Source: Argyresthia goedartella (lineage: Eukaryota; Arthropoda; Insecta; Lepidoptera; Argyresthiidae). From it: a DNA stretch of 64,000 nt. Positions 19,501 through 29,332 of the stretch are shown piece by piece. Location of the stretch: positions 19,975,243 to 20,039,242 of the forward strand of contig OX463816.1 in assembly GCA_949825045.1 (NCBI GenBank), written 5' to 3'. Every line of letters starts with the position of its first letter. The first letter of the stretch is position 1. The notes below the pieces were generated by a model that saw only the letters and a list, made by a program, of their open reading frames with translations, made no database searches and had not been told where the DNA came from. A program made the position numbers and the translations under genes.

Positions 19501-21427
19501 ATAACTAAAATATCTATAAAATATGTAAAATAAAATATGTACCTATATATCGAACTACTAAATAAGTACCAATATATACATAAACCTGTACATATAGTTA
19601 TAATATACATACTATATATACTAGTATCATGAAAGAGAGAGGAAGTACTGTTTTACCCGGTTTTTGAAAGATAAAAGAGTGGGACTGTCTCTTATCTTGC
19701 AAGGAAGTGCCTTCCACAGTCGGACCACCTGCAACCTGATCATATTTATTTCTAGCCAATTTCTTTAAAATAAATAAGTTTATACAAGTGTATGCTTGAC
19801 TGATGTAAACTAGAAGACTAATAATAATTCTTAAAAAATACCCACTTTATAACATAATAAATATTAATATTGATCTCTTGGCAGAACATGTTCATGTTCT
19901 CATAAAATCTAATGTAGATCATTTGTTGCTGCAGAGGCAACAGAACTACACATTCTGTGAAAATTTGACCCATCTACTTATTACGGTTCCTCAGATAGAG
20001 CCCGGTAACGGAAAGATAGACGGGCGGACAGCAGAGGCTTAGTAATAGGGTCCCGTTTGGCACGTAAAGCTCTCGTGCAGACTGAACCTCGTCGCCCCGA
20101 GCCTCAGTAAAGAGTTGCAGCGACGCCCCGGCGATAAATAAATAAATGTAGCCCAATTATATCCCCACGGCGGGGCACAGGCCTTTACGCGGACACGAGT
20201 AAGATTTAGCCATATTCCACTACGCTAGCTCAGTGCGGGCTGGTGCGGAATGAAAATAGAATTTATTATTTATTTAAAAATAACGTTATTAAAAATAATA
20301 AAATAATCTGTATTGTAATTATAATACCTAGTGTTGATATTCTAGCTAGATCATCAATCAAAATTAAAACTTTGTTTAAACGGTGGATAAAAAGTCCCTT
20401 TAACACCAACTATTTATATGTGGTCTGTTTTCAATATTAACAAACAGCTGCTGTTAGCTAAAATAACTCAAGGGGTGTTTGAAATGATAAGAAGTTACCT
20501 ACATTTAAAATTGTTACGAATTCCAAATTATAGTTGCTTTCTTCTACTTCTGACTTTGAAGTATAAATATTTAAATAAACCATTTTGGTTTTGACGATCC
20601 CATTTTCTATAGCTTAAGACAATCTACGATCAATGGTGTGACAAAGTGGGAAGTTAATAGTGCCAGTTTGTAACAGTGTTACAAACTGGCACTATTTTCT
20701 TTCCAGTTTGTAACACTGTTACTCAAGGGTGTGACAAAATGGGAATTACATTCTATTTTCATTCGTTGGTAACAGTGTTACAAACTGGGAGCACATGTTT
20801 TTATTTTGGAGTTGTATATGTGTAAAAACTGCATGAACATAAACATTTACATGTAGGCATTAACATTAACCTTAATAAATCATGAAACCACTCTGGGTAT
20901 GGTGGTTAGTCTAGTTATTCATTATTTAATATTGCACAGGTAGTGGCAGCCTGCACAACTTGTAGATGTCAAAGTAAACATTGAAATAACAATAAAATGT
21001 TTGAACATCTGTCTCTTTATAACTTTAATAGACAATAAATATTGTTCTACTGCATTTAATTCAGTTAAAATGCTAATATATATTTGAAAATTATGATTGG
21101 CTTCACCTCAGCTCCAAAATTAAACATACAGTTTGTTACATAAAAAGACCTCCGTGGCACAGCGGTTGTGGCTCTGCCTACCATGCGAGAGGGTTCGATC
21201 CCCGGCTGGGGGTTAAGAAAAATAAAACCCCAGGTCTTGGATGTTTGTGTGTGACCTCGCTGTTTCTGGTTCCCACGACTCAGGGTATCCTAGTGTATTG
21301 TAAATGTTCAGGTTTATGTTTTATTCTTACATAATGTTGTGAAAAAGGTACTTTGATAATTAGTCATCTAATAGTATATTTTTTCGTTTCAGTTCTGAAA
21401 GGCAAGAAGTTGCAACTACCAGCTTAG
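13535..21427 (+). CDS. KdelR: ER lumen protein-retaining receptor (KDEL receptor)
   Basis: A seven-pass Golgi/ERGIC membrane receptor that returns KDEL-tagged luminal proteins to the ER. Five exons: 13535-13625, 13743-14002, 17958-18104, 18610-18715 and 21393-21427. Phases agree at every junction and the total is 639 nt, 212 residues, exactly the length of human KDELR1. Family landmarks: [12 protein letters not shown] at the start, [32 protein letters not shown] sequence (here [11 protein letters not shown]), [31 protein letters not shown] and the cytosolic tail ending LQLPA. Introns 2 and 4 are large (4.0 and 2.7 kb) because they contain transposons. AATAAA signals at 22126-22131 and 22139-22144 imply a ~700-nt 3'UTR. 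It is convergent with POLG2. Confidence 0.97.
14322..15629 (+). mobile_element. maT-like mariner element in KdelR intron 2, inactive
   Basis: About 25-bp terminal inverted repeats (AGTCAGGTCATAAGTT then CTGTCACA on the left, one mismatch on the right) are flanked by TA at 14320-14321 and 15630-15631. The element is 1,308 bp, standard for Tc1/mariner. Its orientation matches the host gene. It holds one broken transposase gene. Confidence 0.93.
14466..15504 (+). pseudogene. mariner (maT-type, DD37D) transposase, broken
   Basis: Reading starts at [19 protein letters not shown] with paired helix-turn-helix domains and a GRPRSVRT linker (GRPR motif). The catalytic motifs remain: [10 protein letters not shown] for D1, FQQDSAPAH for D2 and [13 protein letters not shown] for D3, with 37 residues between the last two aspartates, the spacing of the maT group. 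It is disabled by an in-frame TGA near 14540, a TAA near 14777, and a frameshift near 15045 (the frame resumes in YWGLTEVHF). The end RGGHFE resembles intact maT proteins. It is clearly a pseudogene. Confidence 0.93.
15711..15760. repeat. 24-bp-arm hairpin in KdelR intron 2
   Basis: Arms 15711-15734 and 15737-15760 ('attagagaagcggccaattt...') pair with one mismatch and a 2-nt loop. Once transcribed, it would fold as a stem in the KdelR pre-mRNA. Confidence 0.8.
15826..15960 (+). repeat. Diverged fragment of the 33.9-kb MITE family
   Basis: Shares 'agagagcttatgata', 'aattaggcattaaaa' and 'gaagtcacattaacta' with 34250-34425 and the inverse of 47718-47820. The spacing is similar but the sequence is much diverged. 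Confidence 0.55.
16100..17260 (-). pseudogene. Decayed IS630/Tc1-type DDE transposase in KdelR intron 2
   Basis: Minus-strand translation with several stops and frame changes still shows the order of a DDE transposase. [16 protein letters not shown] and RLLAVLK are near the N-terminus. LDES-IHTS-IHAKCWQ (first catalytic Asp) comes next, then [29 protein letters not shown] (second Asp) and [16 protein letters not shown] (third acidic residue). The N-terminal half of the same family appears as the open frame at 29333-29914. Orientation is opposite to KdelR. It is too decayed to be functional. Confidence 0.75.
18161..18394 (+). mobile_element. tRNA-derived SINE, family A, KdelR intron 3
   Basis: The head resembles a tRNA gene with an A box ('tggccgagtcggcag') and B box ('ggttcgagtcc'). 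A ~150-bp unrelated body and a (ATT)n tail (about 18372-18394) follow. The same element occurs inverted at 49396-49648. It fills much of this ~500-bp intron. Confidence 0.88.
19380..19740 (-). mobile_element. LINE 3' end fragment
   Basis: Minus-strand reading gives [20 protein letters not shown] and then KQYFLSLS with a stop, the typical C-terminus of a CR1/Jockey-like ORF2, followed by an AT-rich 3'UTR. It differs from the LINE family at 6.7 kb. Confidence 0.7.
19976..20110 (+). repeat. Fragment of abundant 'cggaaccc...cagatagagcc' repeat
   Basis: 'cagatagagcccggtaacgg' and 'gcagaggcttagtaatagggtcccgtttggca' are also found in the inverse of 40240-40330 and 51300-51360. It is a piece of the family described at 24413. 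Confidence 0.6.
20146..20245 (-). mobile_element. SINE family C, tail fragment
   Basis: Matches the complement of 31240-31330 ('cccacggcggggcacaggcc', 'cacgagtaagatttagcca'). The tRNA-like head is missing. Confidence 0.65.
20657..20697. repeat. 41-nt perfect palindrome
   Basis: Arms of 20 nt ('aatagtgccagtttgtaaca') are separated by a single G. It lies inside the right arm of the foldback element and involves its 'gtaacagtgttac' core. Confidence 0.9.
21147..21335 (+). mobile_element. tRNA-derived SINE, family B, KdelR intron 4
   Basis: Head 'gacctccgtggcacagcggt' contains an A box and is followed by a B box ('gggttcgatcccc'). The body includes 'ccaggtcttggatgtttgtg' and 'gactcagggtatcctagtgt'. 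An inverted copy is at 32798-33030 and tail-only copies are at 31490-31620 and 55335-55570. Confidence 0.88.
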
Positions 21428-22859
21428 ACTGTGAAGCAGAGGCAAGCTATTCAGGGACAGAAATATCTGAAGATATTTTGTATAAGCCAATCATATTACC
21501 TAAGACCTAGTTTAACAGCGAACCATTGTCAGTATAATCGTGGAATGTTTGTTGATATAAACTAAAGGCAATGAGGTGTGATTAACATAATTAATACCAT
21601 AACTTAATATACTAAACTTAATACATTTATATTTTTCTTTATGCAATCGACTATGCCTTTCATCTATGTATTTGACTGTCTAACTAATATTGTATTGTCT
21701 AACCGAAAATTATTGCGCTCAGTCAATAAATTACATTCTACACATAAGTAGGTAATATGTTACCGAAGATGTATTTCCATGTATCTAAGTAACATATCAG
21801 TAACTAGTGTTCCGAAAGGATACAAATGTTCATCCGTCATTGCCTTTTCATTAATTAAGTTTGTTGGTCTAGCATCGATCTTTATGAGTTATGTAAAAAT
21901 AATTATGTTATAGTATGTATTTATTGATCGTGTGGATGTGTACCCAATGTGGCCACTTTCATGTGTATATGCGTCGACGTATGGGATGTAAATGTACAAT
22001 GACTTAACGAATCCTTCCATACGTTGTTGTCACGCATTATGTCTGAATATTTCTCCAGTAAAAAGTTGTAACCACCGCCAATGCATTGTGACTTGCCCTT
22101 TGAATTAAAAGTCGTCTAAAGTTATAATAAATATTTGCAATAAATACCTGATGCTAAAAACTATAATAGGGGTAATGGACCTTTGCATCATGTATTCATA
22201 ACAATGATTTACTAGTGGACTAATTCTTTTCTCTTGGAGAGAGGGCAAGTATAAAAATGCTGTGATAAGATGCTGTCTTAAATCTAAAAGCTGAGTAGTT
22301 AAGTTTGACTTTCCTGATATTGCGGAGGCTTCTTCTATTGCAACGTAAACCCAATTAATTAAAACATAACTATACGATAATGTATAGTTACCACGCTAAA
22401 TTGGGTTTACAATTAATTAAATGTTTGAGAAATATGATTGAAAATTATTAAAAATGCATTTGTATCAATTAGATCAAACATTTCGTTTTATATTGTAGAG
22501 CTAAGGTCTTGCAATAAGATTTCATGAATAAAATACATATGAAAATCGATTTCTCGACTCTTGCATTTTAGAAAGTAATTGAAGGTAATCTCATGTTATT
22601 TCAAATTGTTTATTAACAATAAAACCATCACTTTTATAGGTATTGTTAGGGCAGTTCAATGCTGGCTGACATAATAATGCAAAAATAGACTTAAGACACA
22701 TTACCGTTACCGCAAATGCCTCAATTGAAACAAACTATTTGTGTTTGACGCTGATAAGGTGACACATTCAACCATTGAGCAAATGGCCGGACTAGACTAC
22801 TTCCACTTTATTTATTTGTGTTTCGATTGATCAATTTATTTACATCACAATTTATAGTA
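21428..22859. other. Convergent 3' regions of KdelR and POLG2
   Basis: The KdelR 3'UTR runs to about 22.15 kb (AATAAA at 22126 and 22139). Further on, a cruciform-like sequence lies at 22345-22410 ('gtaaacccaatt' pairs with 'aattgggtttac', 'aactatac' with 'gtatagtt'). POLG2's minus-strand AATAAA lies around 22807-22816. No coding sequence is seen. Confidence 0.6.
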
Positions 22860-25800
22860 TCAATTTCCACAAATACGGGCCGCATAATATTCGAAGTCTG
22901 CCACATGTGTTTCTTCCTGAAATAAAAAGTGCTTACTTATGGAATGCTTTTAACCATAGGGAGTCCGAACGGTTCCTTCTATCAGAACTTATAACTGCGT
23001 TAGCGAGCCAAACCAATTAGATCCTTATTGACATATTTGACAAGATTACTGCCAAATGGGGAATGTTTACGCAAAAGTACTAACTTAGTACAAGCCGCGT
23101 CAAACTAAGCGAACTGTGACCTCTTTCTCTATATGGTAAGGTGAAGAGAGAGGAGACAGCCGCTGTTTACTGTATCAATCGTTAAAACATTTTTGTCTTC
23201 TCTGTACAAATAAGTTCACTAAAAAAGATACAAATTAATTACAATTAGTTAAAATACCTTTAGCATAGTGCTGCTATTCATTAGATGGAAGATACCATTT
23301 GCGAGTGTTTCTTTAGTAAGTACAGCTGTGTACACAACTCCAATCCCACGGTTTTCTTTGAGCTGCGGAAGAAACTAATATCAAAACATGATGGTAATGC
23401 TCTCCGACCGAGTTCAGTCACGGGGCGACTGTTATGGCTGGTGAAGGCGTCATTCGTAGAACATATTCTGTCAGTATATTAGGGCTTAAATATTATGACT
23501 GTGAAACATATACTACACAATAAGTACATAATTAACTAATTAGATAATCACCTGTTCATCTAAAGAGAGAGTGAAGTCTGGGAGCAAAGATGATATATTT
23601 CGTGACTCCAGTTTACTGTTCAACAGCACAGCCAGTGCGTGTAAATCGCATTTTGACTTCTTATCTGTAAAAATAAAATCTATTTATCTAGCGCTTGATT
23701 GCCATTAATCTGTAACCAATAGTAGTACGCCAATTTACCACCTGACGTTCCTAAAACGTAGGCACGTCCTGTTTCCACGGAGTTTCATTACTTACATTTA
23801 TACATACACTTGAAAAACATTACCCTTCTTCTTGTGCAGCTAATAAGATAATATCTTATTACCTTGCCAAGAAGAAGATTATATAACTTCATATCTCCGT
23901 AGGTGTGGCGATGAGCTAGCCCTACTGCATCTACCACCCCCTTTGTGTATAGGAAGTATGTACGTAGTAGGTAGTTAGTAAGTACAGTAATAACAGTTAA
24001 CTATATTATTTAGTATATTCTCATAAATAAAACTTATATATTACCATCATATTGCAGAGCAAAGCTAATCTTGAATGGGGCTATTTTCCTGTGGAGTCTC
24101 AGATAGCCTTCTTCACTACTGTTTATCCTACCATCCAACAGCAGAGTAATAAGTGCTGTCTCCATAGAAGTAGAACATTTTAATCTTGCTGTTGAAGATT
24201 TACTCTGAAATAAAGGAAACAATCCCTCAAACAAGTATCTTCAGGGATTAGTTTGTAGCCAATGTTTAAAAACTAGATTTTCTATGGTTATCTAACTTAT
24301 CATTCCTGAGTACCAGAATTTCAACATACTTTTCAAGAGATATAATCATTCGTAGTTTCTTGTATATACTGTATAGGTACTTAATTTAATTGACAAGACT
24401 AGACTGATTAGTTATAAAAAAACCGGCCAAGTGCGAGTCTGATTCGCGCACGAAGGGTTCCCTACCGCCGTACAATGGTAGGGATGGTGTGGAGTGAATA
24501 GTTTGGATTTTTACTGGTGCGGCTACATTCACACTCCATGCACATAACCAGGTGCATTCATAAGTTTGTATGTGGTATTGATAGAATTGTTGTATGCCCC
24601 CTTAAATATTTATTTTATTGTTTTTTAGTATTTGTTGTTATAGTGGCAACAGATTAGATAGAACTATCACTGTTCATGAGATACAGCCTGGTGACAGACG
24701 GACGGAGAGCGGAGTCTTAGCAGGGAGGGGTCTCACTCAGAGGTTTAGGTATTTTTGGTGATGCGGCGCAATCTAGCCTGCAGGGGCGGATAACCGATTC
24801 AGTTGGTGTTTGGCGATTATTGAAGGTAGTGCAGGTGCAATTTTGTGCTACATTGTGCTTTATTTCCGCGTGAGCTCCTCATAGACACTTAAATAAATAG
24901 CGTGAGGAGCTATTTATTTAAGTGTCTTTGAGGAGTGATCTTTCCGTAGTTCTATTAAGTATTCTATGGTAATATTCTTTGGGTAAGGAACCCTAAAAAT
25001 AGAAAATATGTAGTGTTATATATTATTACAAAGAACCACTAGATGTCAAGTGGCAAGACCAGCAGCCTGATGGACGGATGACATCTTCACCATAGCTCAG
25101 GAGCGGTGTAGATGGCGTAGTCAAGAAGAGACCTATACCCAGCAGTGGGTAAATGTGGGCTGATCAATGTTGATTTTATTTTCGTTAGGTTGCTTTATGC
25201 ATCTGTCTATATACCAGATTGGCCAGGGTCAAGGAGACATTCTCTACAACTTGTTCTCCCCACGGCAGCTTGGCTATGATATCAACATCAGAAGACATTT
25301 CTTCATTCCTAATCTCATTCAAACCAAACAAGCTTGGGGTGGTTGTGACCTGTAAAAGATTTTTAGTTTTGTACATAATTTGAAATATAATTGTAATGAT
25401 AACAATACTGACTTATCTAAAATGAGTATAGGAAGTTGCCCAGGAAAATTGTACAGTGTATTCTAAGATTCTTTCCCATCAAAATGTATTTAACTTACTA
25501 ACCGAGCTCCACCAATACTTCCTATATCTCTGCCACTGGATAAAATACTGCATCACATCCTGTTTTGGAACTGTTAATTCAAAAGTCAACATGCTCTTCT
25601 TATCTGGCTGCAATTTGTTTAGATTATGTTCTATAACTTTACTCTCATCATAATTTGGAGTCTCAGAGGTTATGATGCCCCATGTAAGTATTTTTTCTGT
25701 TACCCCTTCTTTGGGTTTATTGAGGAACACAGGGAAATGTTTGTCTGCCTTTATCCAAATAGACCGCAGCCATTGGACATAAACATTTTGTAACATTAGT

Positions 25801-25901
25801 ATGCTTGAAGAATTAAGAGAATATTTTAAATTGTCTCCACTATTTTCTGTAATTCTGAAGAATTTTGTCAATGAGATGATGTTCTTGACTTCAATCTTCA
25901 T
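22860..25901 (-). CDS. PolG2: DNA polymerase gamma accessory subunit (POLG2), mitochondrial
   Basis: This is the processivity subunit of the mitochondrial replicase, related to class II aminoacyl-tRNA synthetases. Six exons on the minus strand: 25901-25503, 25349-25215, 24204-24045, 23664-23552, 23362-23258 and 22916-22860. Phases join to 969 nt, 322 residues. Recognisable segments are SLFGLNEIRNEE and KLPWGEQVVENV (equivalent to the PWGKEL region), ISFALQYDGDKKS-type sequence at the exon 3/4 join, and the C-terminal anticodon-binding-like GVVYTAVLTKETLANGIFHL. It is shorter than human POLG2 (485 aa) and nearer insect versions. The exon 1 donor (GTTAGT) and exon 2 donor (GTATAT) are weaker than usual; they were chosen because they keep the frame. 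Its start lies one base after the GatC stop. Confidence 0.92.
24413..24998 (+). mobile_element. Abundant lepidopteran-type repeat in POLG2 intron 2
   Basis: Starts 'aaaaaaaccggccaagtgcgag' and includes 'cgcacgaagggttccctac', 'gagatacagcctggtgacag' and 'gcggagtcttagcaggg'. It ends near 'aaggaaccctaaaaatag'. A second copy is inverted at 51280-51846. No ORF is present. The class is unclear to me (SINE-like or Helitron-like). It contains the hairpin at 24884-24926. Confidence 0.65.
24884..24926. repeat. 18-bp perfect hairpin
   Basis: Arms 24884-24901 ('gacacttaaataaatagc') and 24909-24926 are perfect inverted copies with a 7-nt loop. Weaker pairing extends outwards through 'gctcctcata' and 'tttgaggag'. 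Confidence 0.8.
25030..25165 (+). mobile_element. RTE-type LINE 3' end fragment in POLG2 intron 2
   Basis: 'tggcaagaccagcagcctga', 'agatggcgtagtcaagaaga' and 'cctatacccagcagtgggta' match the typical C-terminal coding end of RTE-like retrotransposons (…W..DRS.W…QQW). Highly truncated and non-coding now. Confidence 0.6.
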
Positions 25902-25902
25902 G

Positions 25903-26577
25903 TTATTGTTTATCTTGTGTCTGTTGTTGGTTGTCAGATTCACTATCTACTTCGTGTAGGGGGATGTTTCCAGGTGGGGCAACAAAGTAGTCATCCTCTT
26001 TCACAGCAGCATTTCTGATGATGTCCTTCTGGCAATTCCCTTGAGTCACTTTATCTGGCCGAAGATTTATGTTTCTGAAAATATAAAGGGTCAATCTAAA
26101 AGTGCTGCCAACTGCTACCTGAATCGGAGCTGAAGAGGCATGTAATATGTAGCAAACCATCATATAAAACAATATACACGTAGATACTCTGGTGCGGCTA
26201 GAAAAACATTTATTACAAAATACTAAAGAGAAATAACTTCAGAAAATAGAAGCGTATTTATGAATCAATTTGGTATAAACTTACTCCTTTTCCAATACAG
26301 TATACAATGGCTCCACCTGATCAGTGTTGATGTGCAGAATTTTATTAGCGAACGCAATGGAGTCTTCAAGAACCTTCACGCCCTCATCGGTATCACACTT
26401 CACAAGAGAAAGTCTTTCTATCAAGGATATGGTGTGGTTATCAACAGTAACTTTTGAAGTATATTCCTTTTCCAACGTGTTAACTGGAATTGATGGTACT
26501 TTAGAACTGAAACGAATGCTCTGAGCTGCTTTGAATCTTTTCCAGCAATAAATAGCCAATGCAGACCGATTTATCAT
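25903..26577 (-). CDS. GatC: Glutamyl-tRNA(Gln) amidotransferase subunit C, mitochondrial
   Basis: This is a subunit of mitochondrial GatCAB, which converts Glu-tRNA(Gln) to Gln-tRNA(Gln). Exons are 26577-26285 and 26074-25903, with a GTAAGT donor and TTTTCAG acceptor, giving 154 residues. The N-terminal ~30 residues (MINRSALAIYCWKRFKAAQ) form a basic, acid-free presequence suited to mitochondrial import. The family core follows: VDNHTISLIERLSLVKCDTD, LEDSIAFANKILHINTDQVEPLYTVLE, then the conserved DDYFVAPPGNIPL. A longer frame starts 33 codons upstream (26676) with a hydrophobic leader. I prefer the internal Met because it gives a typical presequence, but either is possible. The stop is one base before POLG2's ATG. 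Confidence 0.93.
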
Positions 26578-26579
26578 TT

Positions 26580-28045
26580 TCTTGATTTTGGAAAACTTCT
26601 TCGAGACCGACAACCCAAAGACTAGAGGAGATAGGTACAGCAAGATACTAATACAACCAATCAGCGCCAACCGCACCGCACACCGGCCGAAATATAGCGT
26701 GACAACAGCTGATTTTATTTTAATAAAAGTGCGTTTGAAAATATGTCTTTAGTCAGTTTATAACCTAGTGTGCTTGGCTAGCTGGTTGGATGGATAGACC
26801 CTTATTTATTATAAATAAGCAGCGTAATAGTAAAGCGTCTCTTACGAATTTTTACGATAAAATGCATACATAAAGGGAAGGAATACGGTGCGATGCGGTG
26901 GGATCATGTGGTAATAAAGTTAGTATTTGACCAGCCAGACGTTGGAATTCCCGTTGTTTCCAACGTTGGGTATTGTAGATAGACTAGCTAGAGCGTTGGA
27001 CTAATGGACTTGGAACTGGGTAGCATTTGACAGTAATAATAGTACTATTTAATTCCTGTCATTTTTACAATACCTATATTTTTTAATGATCCAGTCGCCC
27101 GCCAGTCCACTTGCCCCGGTCACGATCTTACCTGATAATCGGGACGAAATCAAGGTACGAATTATGGATATAAACTGAAAACTGTACGCTCATACATCAA
27201 TCAGTTACTGACTCCCCTAACTTAGTCCTATCCTATCCGTCCTCCCTCATGCATGCTTGCTTGAGATTGAGACACAATAACAAAACCTACTGTTTACCAA
27301 TCCTGAATACTTTGACGCCAGGAACAAATATTTTATGTTAATAAAGTAAACCTTGGTTTTCTTTGGGCGGAGCGCCAGATTCAACTTGTGCCAGTTGAGC
27401 TTTAATTCAAAATCATAGTTAGTTTAGTGAAATTATTATTGAAGTTAGTACTTACCTTCACCATGATAAACATTGTTTCAGTAAAACACCAAAATTTTGC
27501 TTTTTTTCTGGCAAAAGTGGAATCAGTATTTTTCTGACTTATGTGAACTGAGATTATTGTGATTACGATGAACCATGATCATTGTCTTAAAACAATAACT
27601 TGTTTTTTGTTAAGTACTAGGGGAGCAGGGAGGTGTAAGAAGTTATATGAAAGGCCTTGACTGATTATGAAACAGCAGAAAGCTTTATTTATTTTTCTTT
27701 TGACTGCACTTTTTTAATATATACCTTTAAATTGACAGATATATTATTATCATCTTTCCTCCTCAAAATTCGACATCATTAGAATATAATCAACATAGAA
27801 TCTGCCCTACTCCGAAATCAACTTACTGAGGCTGATAAATAATCTGACCTACCCAGAATTTGCTTTGACTTCCGATTTGAACCTATAACCTCAAAAAGCA
27901 CTAGCCTATAATCTGGCCTGCTCAGCCCTAAAGCTTGGTTTAATTAGGTGCCTATACCTACCTACATACTTTTTTCTACATTATCTGGTACTTTTGTAGA
28001 ATATCATATTTAATCAGTACTTACATTTTTCTCATTTTTTTTCAG
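26580..28045. other. Intergenic region between GatC (-) and the COX14-like gene (+)
   Basis: It should contain both promoters and the noncoding first exon of the COX14-like gene, whose coding exon opens right after an acceptor (TTTTTTTTCAG, ending 28045). The location of that first exon is not evident. No repeats or other ORFs of note were seen. Confidence 0.5.
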
Positions 28046-28049
28046 TATT

Positions 28050-28262
28050 ATGAAGAAGGATGCCCGCAATCTTCTCTACGACAGACTGCATAGAGGAGTG
28101 GTTCTCACATGTGTAGGGCTAACTCTATATGGATCTGTTTTACTAGGTGATCATGTTTATAAATACTTTATGTATGTTAAACCAAGGATAGATGCAGCAA
28201 AGGCAAAAGCTCAGGAGGAATTACTCCTCGAAGGATCACCAGTGAAAATGTTAAATGAATAA
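28050..28262 (+). CDS. Small mitochondrial-type membrane protein, COX14-like
   Basis: The frame is 70 codons, M-K-K-D-A-R at 28050. An N-terminal amphipathic basic segment precedes one transmembrane helix (about residues 18-35, VVLTCVGLTLYGSVLLG). An alanine/lysine/glutamate-rich C-terminal helix follows. Size, single span and the pattern LYGSVLLGDHVYKYF resemble COX14 (C12orf62), an assembly factor for cytochrome c oxidase subunit 1 in the inner mitochondrial membrane. The similarity is short, so other small mitochondrial proteins cannot be excluded. The ATG lies 4 nt after a strong splice acceptor, implying a 5'UTR intron. Confidence 0.6.
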   Translation: MKKDARNLLYDRLHRGVVLTCVGLTLYGSVLLGDHVYKYFMYVKPRIDAAKAKAQEELLLEGSPVKMLNE

Positions 28263-29332
28263 ATTATGTAAAACATTGATAACTAAATACATTTATTATG
28301 TTAAGCTTAATTTCTGTAGTGTATGTTAGTCATTGTTATTGTTATAGATGTATAATATAGGCTATTTGAAAATGTGGTGCATTATATTTATTGCTTGCCT
28401 TCCTAGTTGTCCAGTTCTTACATTGCATGTAAAAGTGTATTGGTGTGGTACTTCATAAATGCAAGATGACTATAATGTAATTACTCTTGCTGATGAACAC
28501 AGAAATGATTTGAGTAGTTCCACTTTGCCCCCTTGTGCTGAAAGTGGAACAACTACAATATTCCAGTGGAATGTGCCCCTTCATCGGCTTTGAGTTTGAG
28601 AAATGTGCCCCTTTATCCACTAGTCTAAGTGGGGCAAGGGGGCAGATTCAACTAGTCTAAAAATTCTATCTAATTTCCGAATGATTACAAAATATGTCTA
28701 CTTTTTTTTATTGGTTATAAAGTACTTATCAAGACGATTCCGACGAATTACAGAGTTCCCACCATGGCCACCTTCTGGCAACATCATCAAACCCTGGATA
28801 TTATATATCACCTTGTCAACAAGAATCAAAAAAGTCCTATGCAGCCATAATAGGCTAGTATATATTGAATAATCAATCAAGTAAGTATAAATAAAATGAT
28901 TCATACCTACTTAATGGCTGCATTCAGCAACACACATCGGTGAGAAATCGACAGCATTGAAATTGATTTATAATTGTTGTGTTCTACTGAATGCTGTCGA
29001 TTAAGAGTGTACAGATGTAGTGAATAATCCTTTCCTTTCGTATTTTCTCGGAAATGTTCGTTTTTGTCTTACTACTTCACTCGCACTCAGTACCCATCGA
29101 GACAACATAGGGAACGGTCGCATTGCAAGAGGAAGTATCTATATAGAGTAGTTAATACCACAGAAATATTTTGTTGATATTTATGTTAGATTTTGTGATA
29201 AACTTCATGGACTCGAGTATTAATGCAGGCCACCTATTATTTTTTTTGACTTTACATTTCACTCTTGTTTGTCATTTTTGTAAATAATAAACATTGATTT
29301 TATTCGATCCACATTAACAATTTATAACAGAC

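Larger units (their letters stand above)
19026..20777. mobile_element. Foldback element with ~270-bp inverted arms in KdelR intron 4
   Basis: The left arm (19026-19297) and right arm (20507-20777) are long, diverged inverted copies. Both start from 'cactgttaccaactggg'-like ends and share 'gtgtgacaaa-tggga' and 'ggaattcgtaacaattt'. The ~1.2-kb middle holds a LINE 3' fragment (19380-19740), a repeat fragment (19976-20110) and a SINE C tail (20146-20245). No transposase is seen. No clear target duplication was found. Confidence 0.75.

Noticed and set aside
26578..26676. Upstream GatC start at 26676 (hydrophobic leader)
   Set aside because: Possible, but the internal Met at 26577 gives a typical basic mitochondrial presequence; kept only as an alternative.
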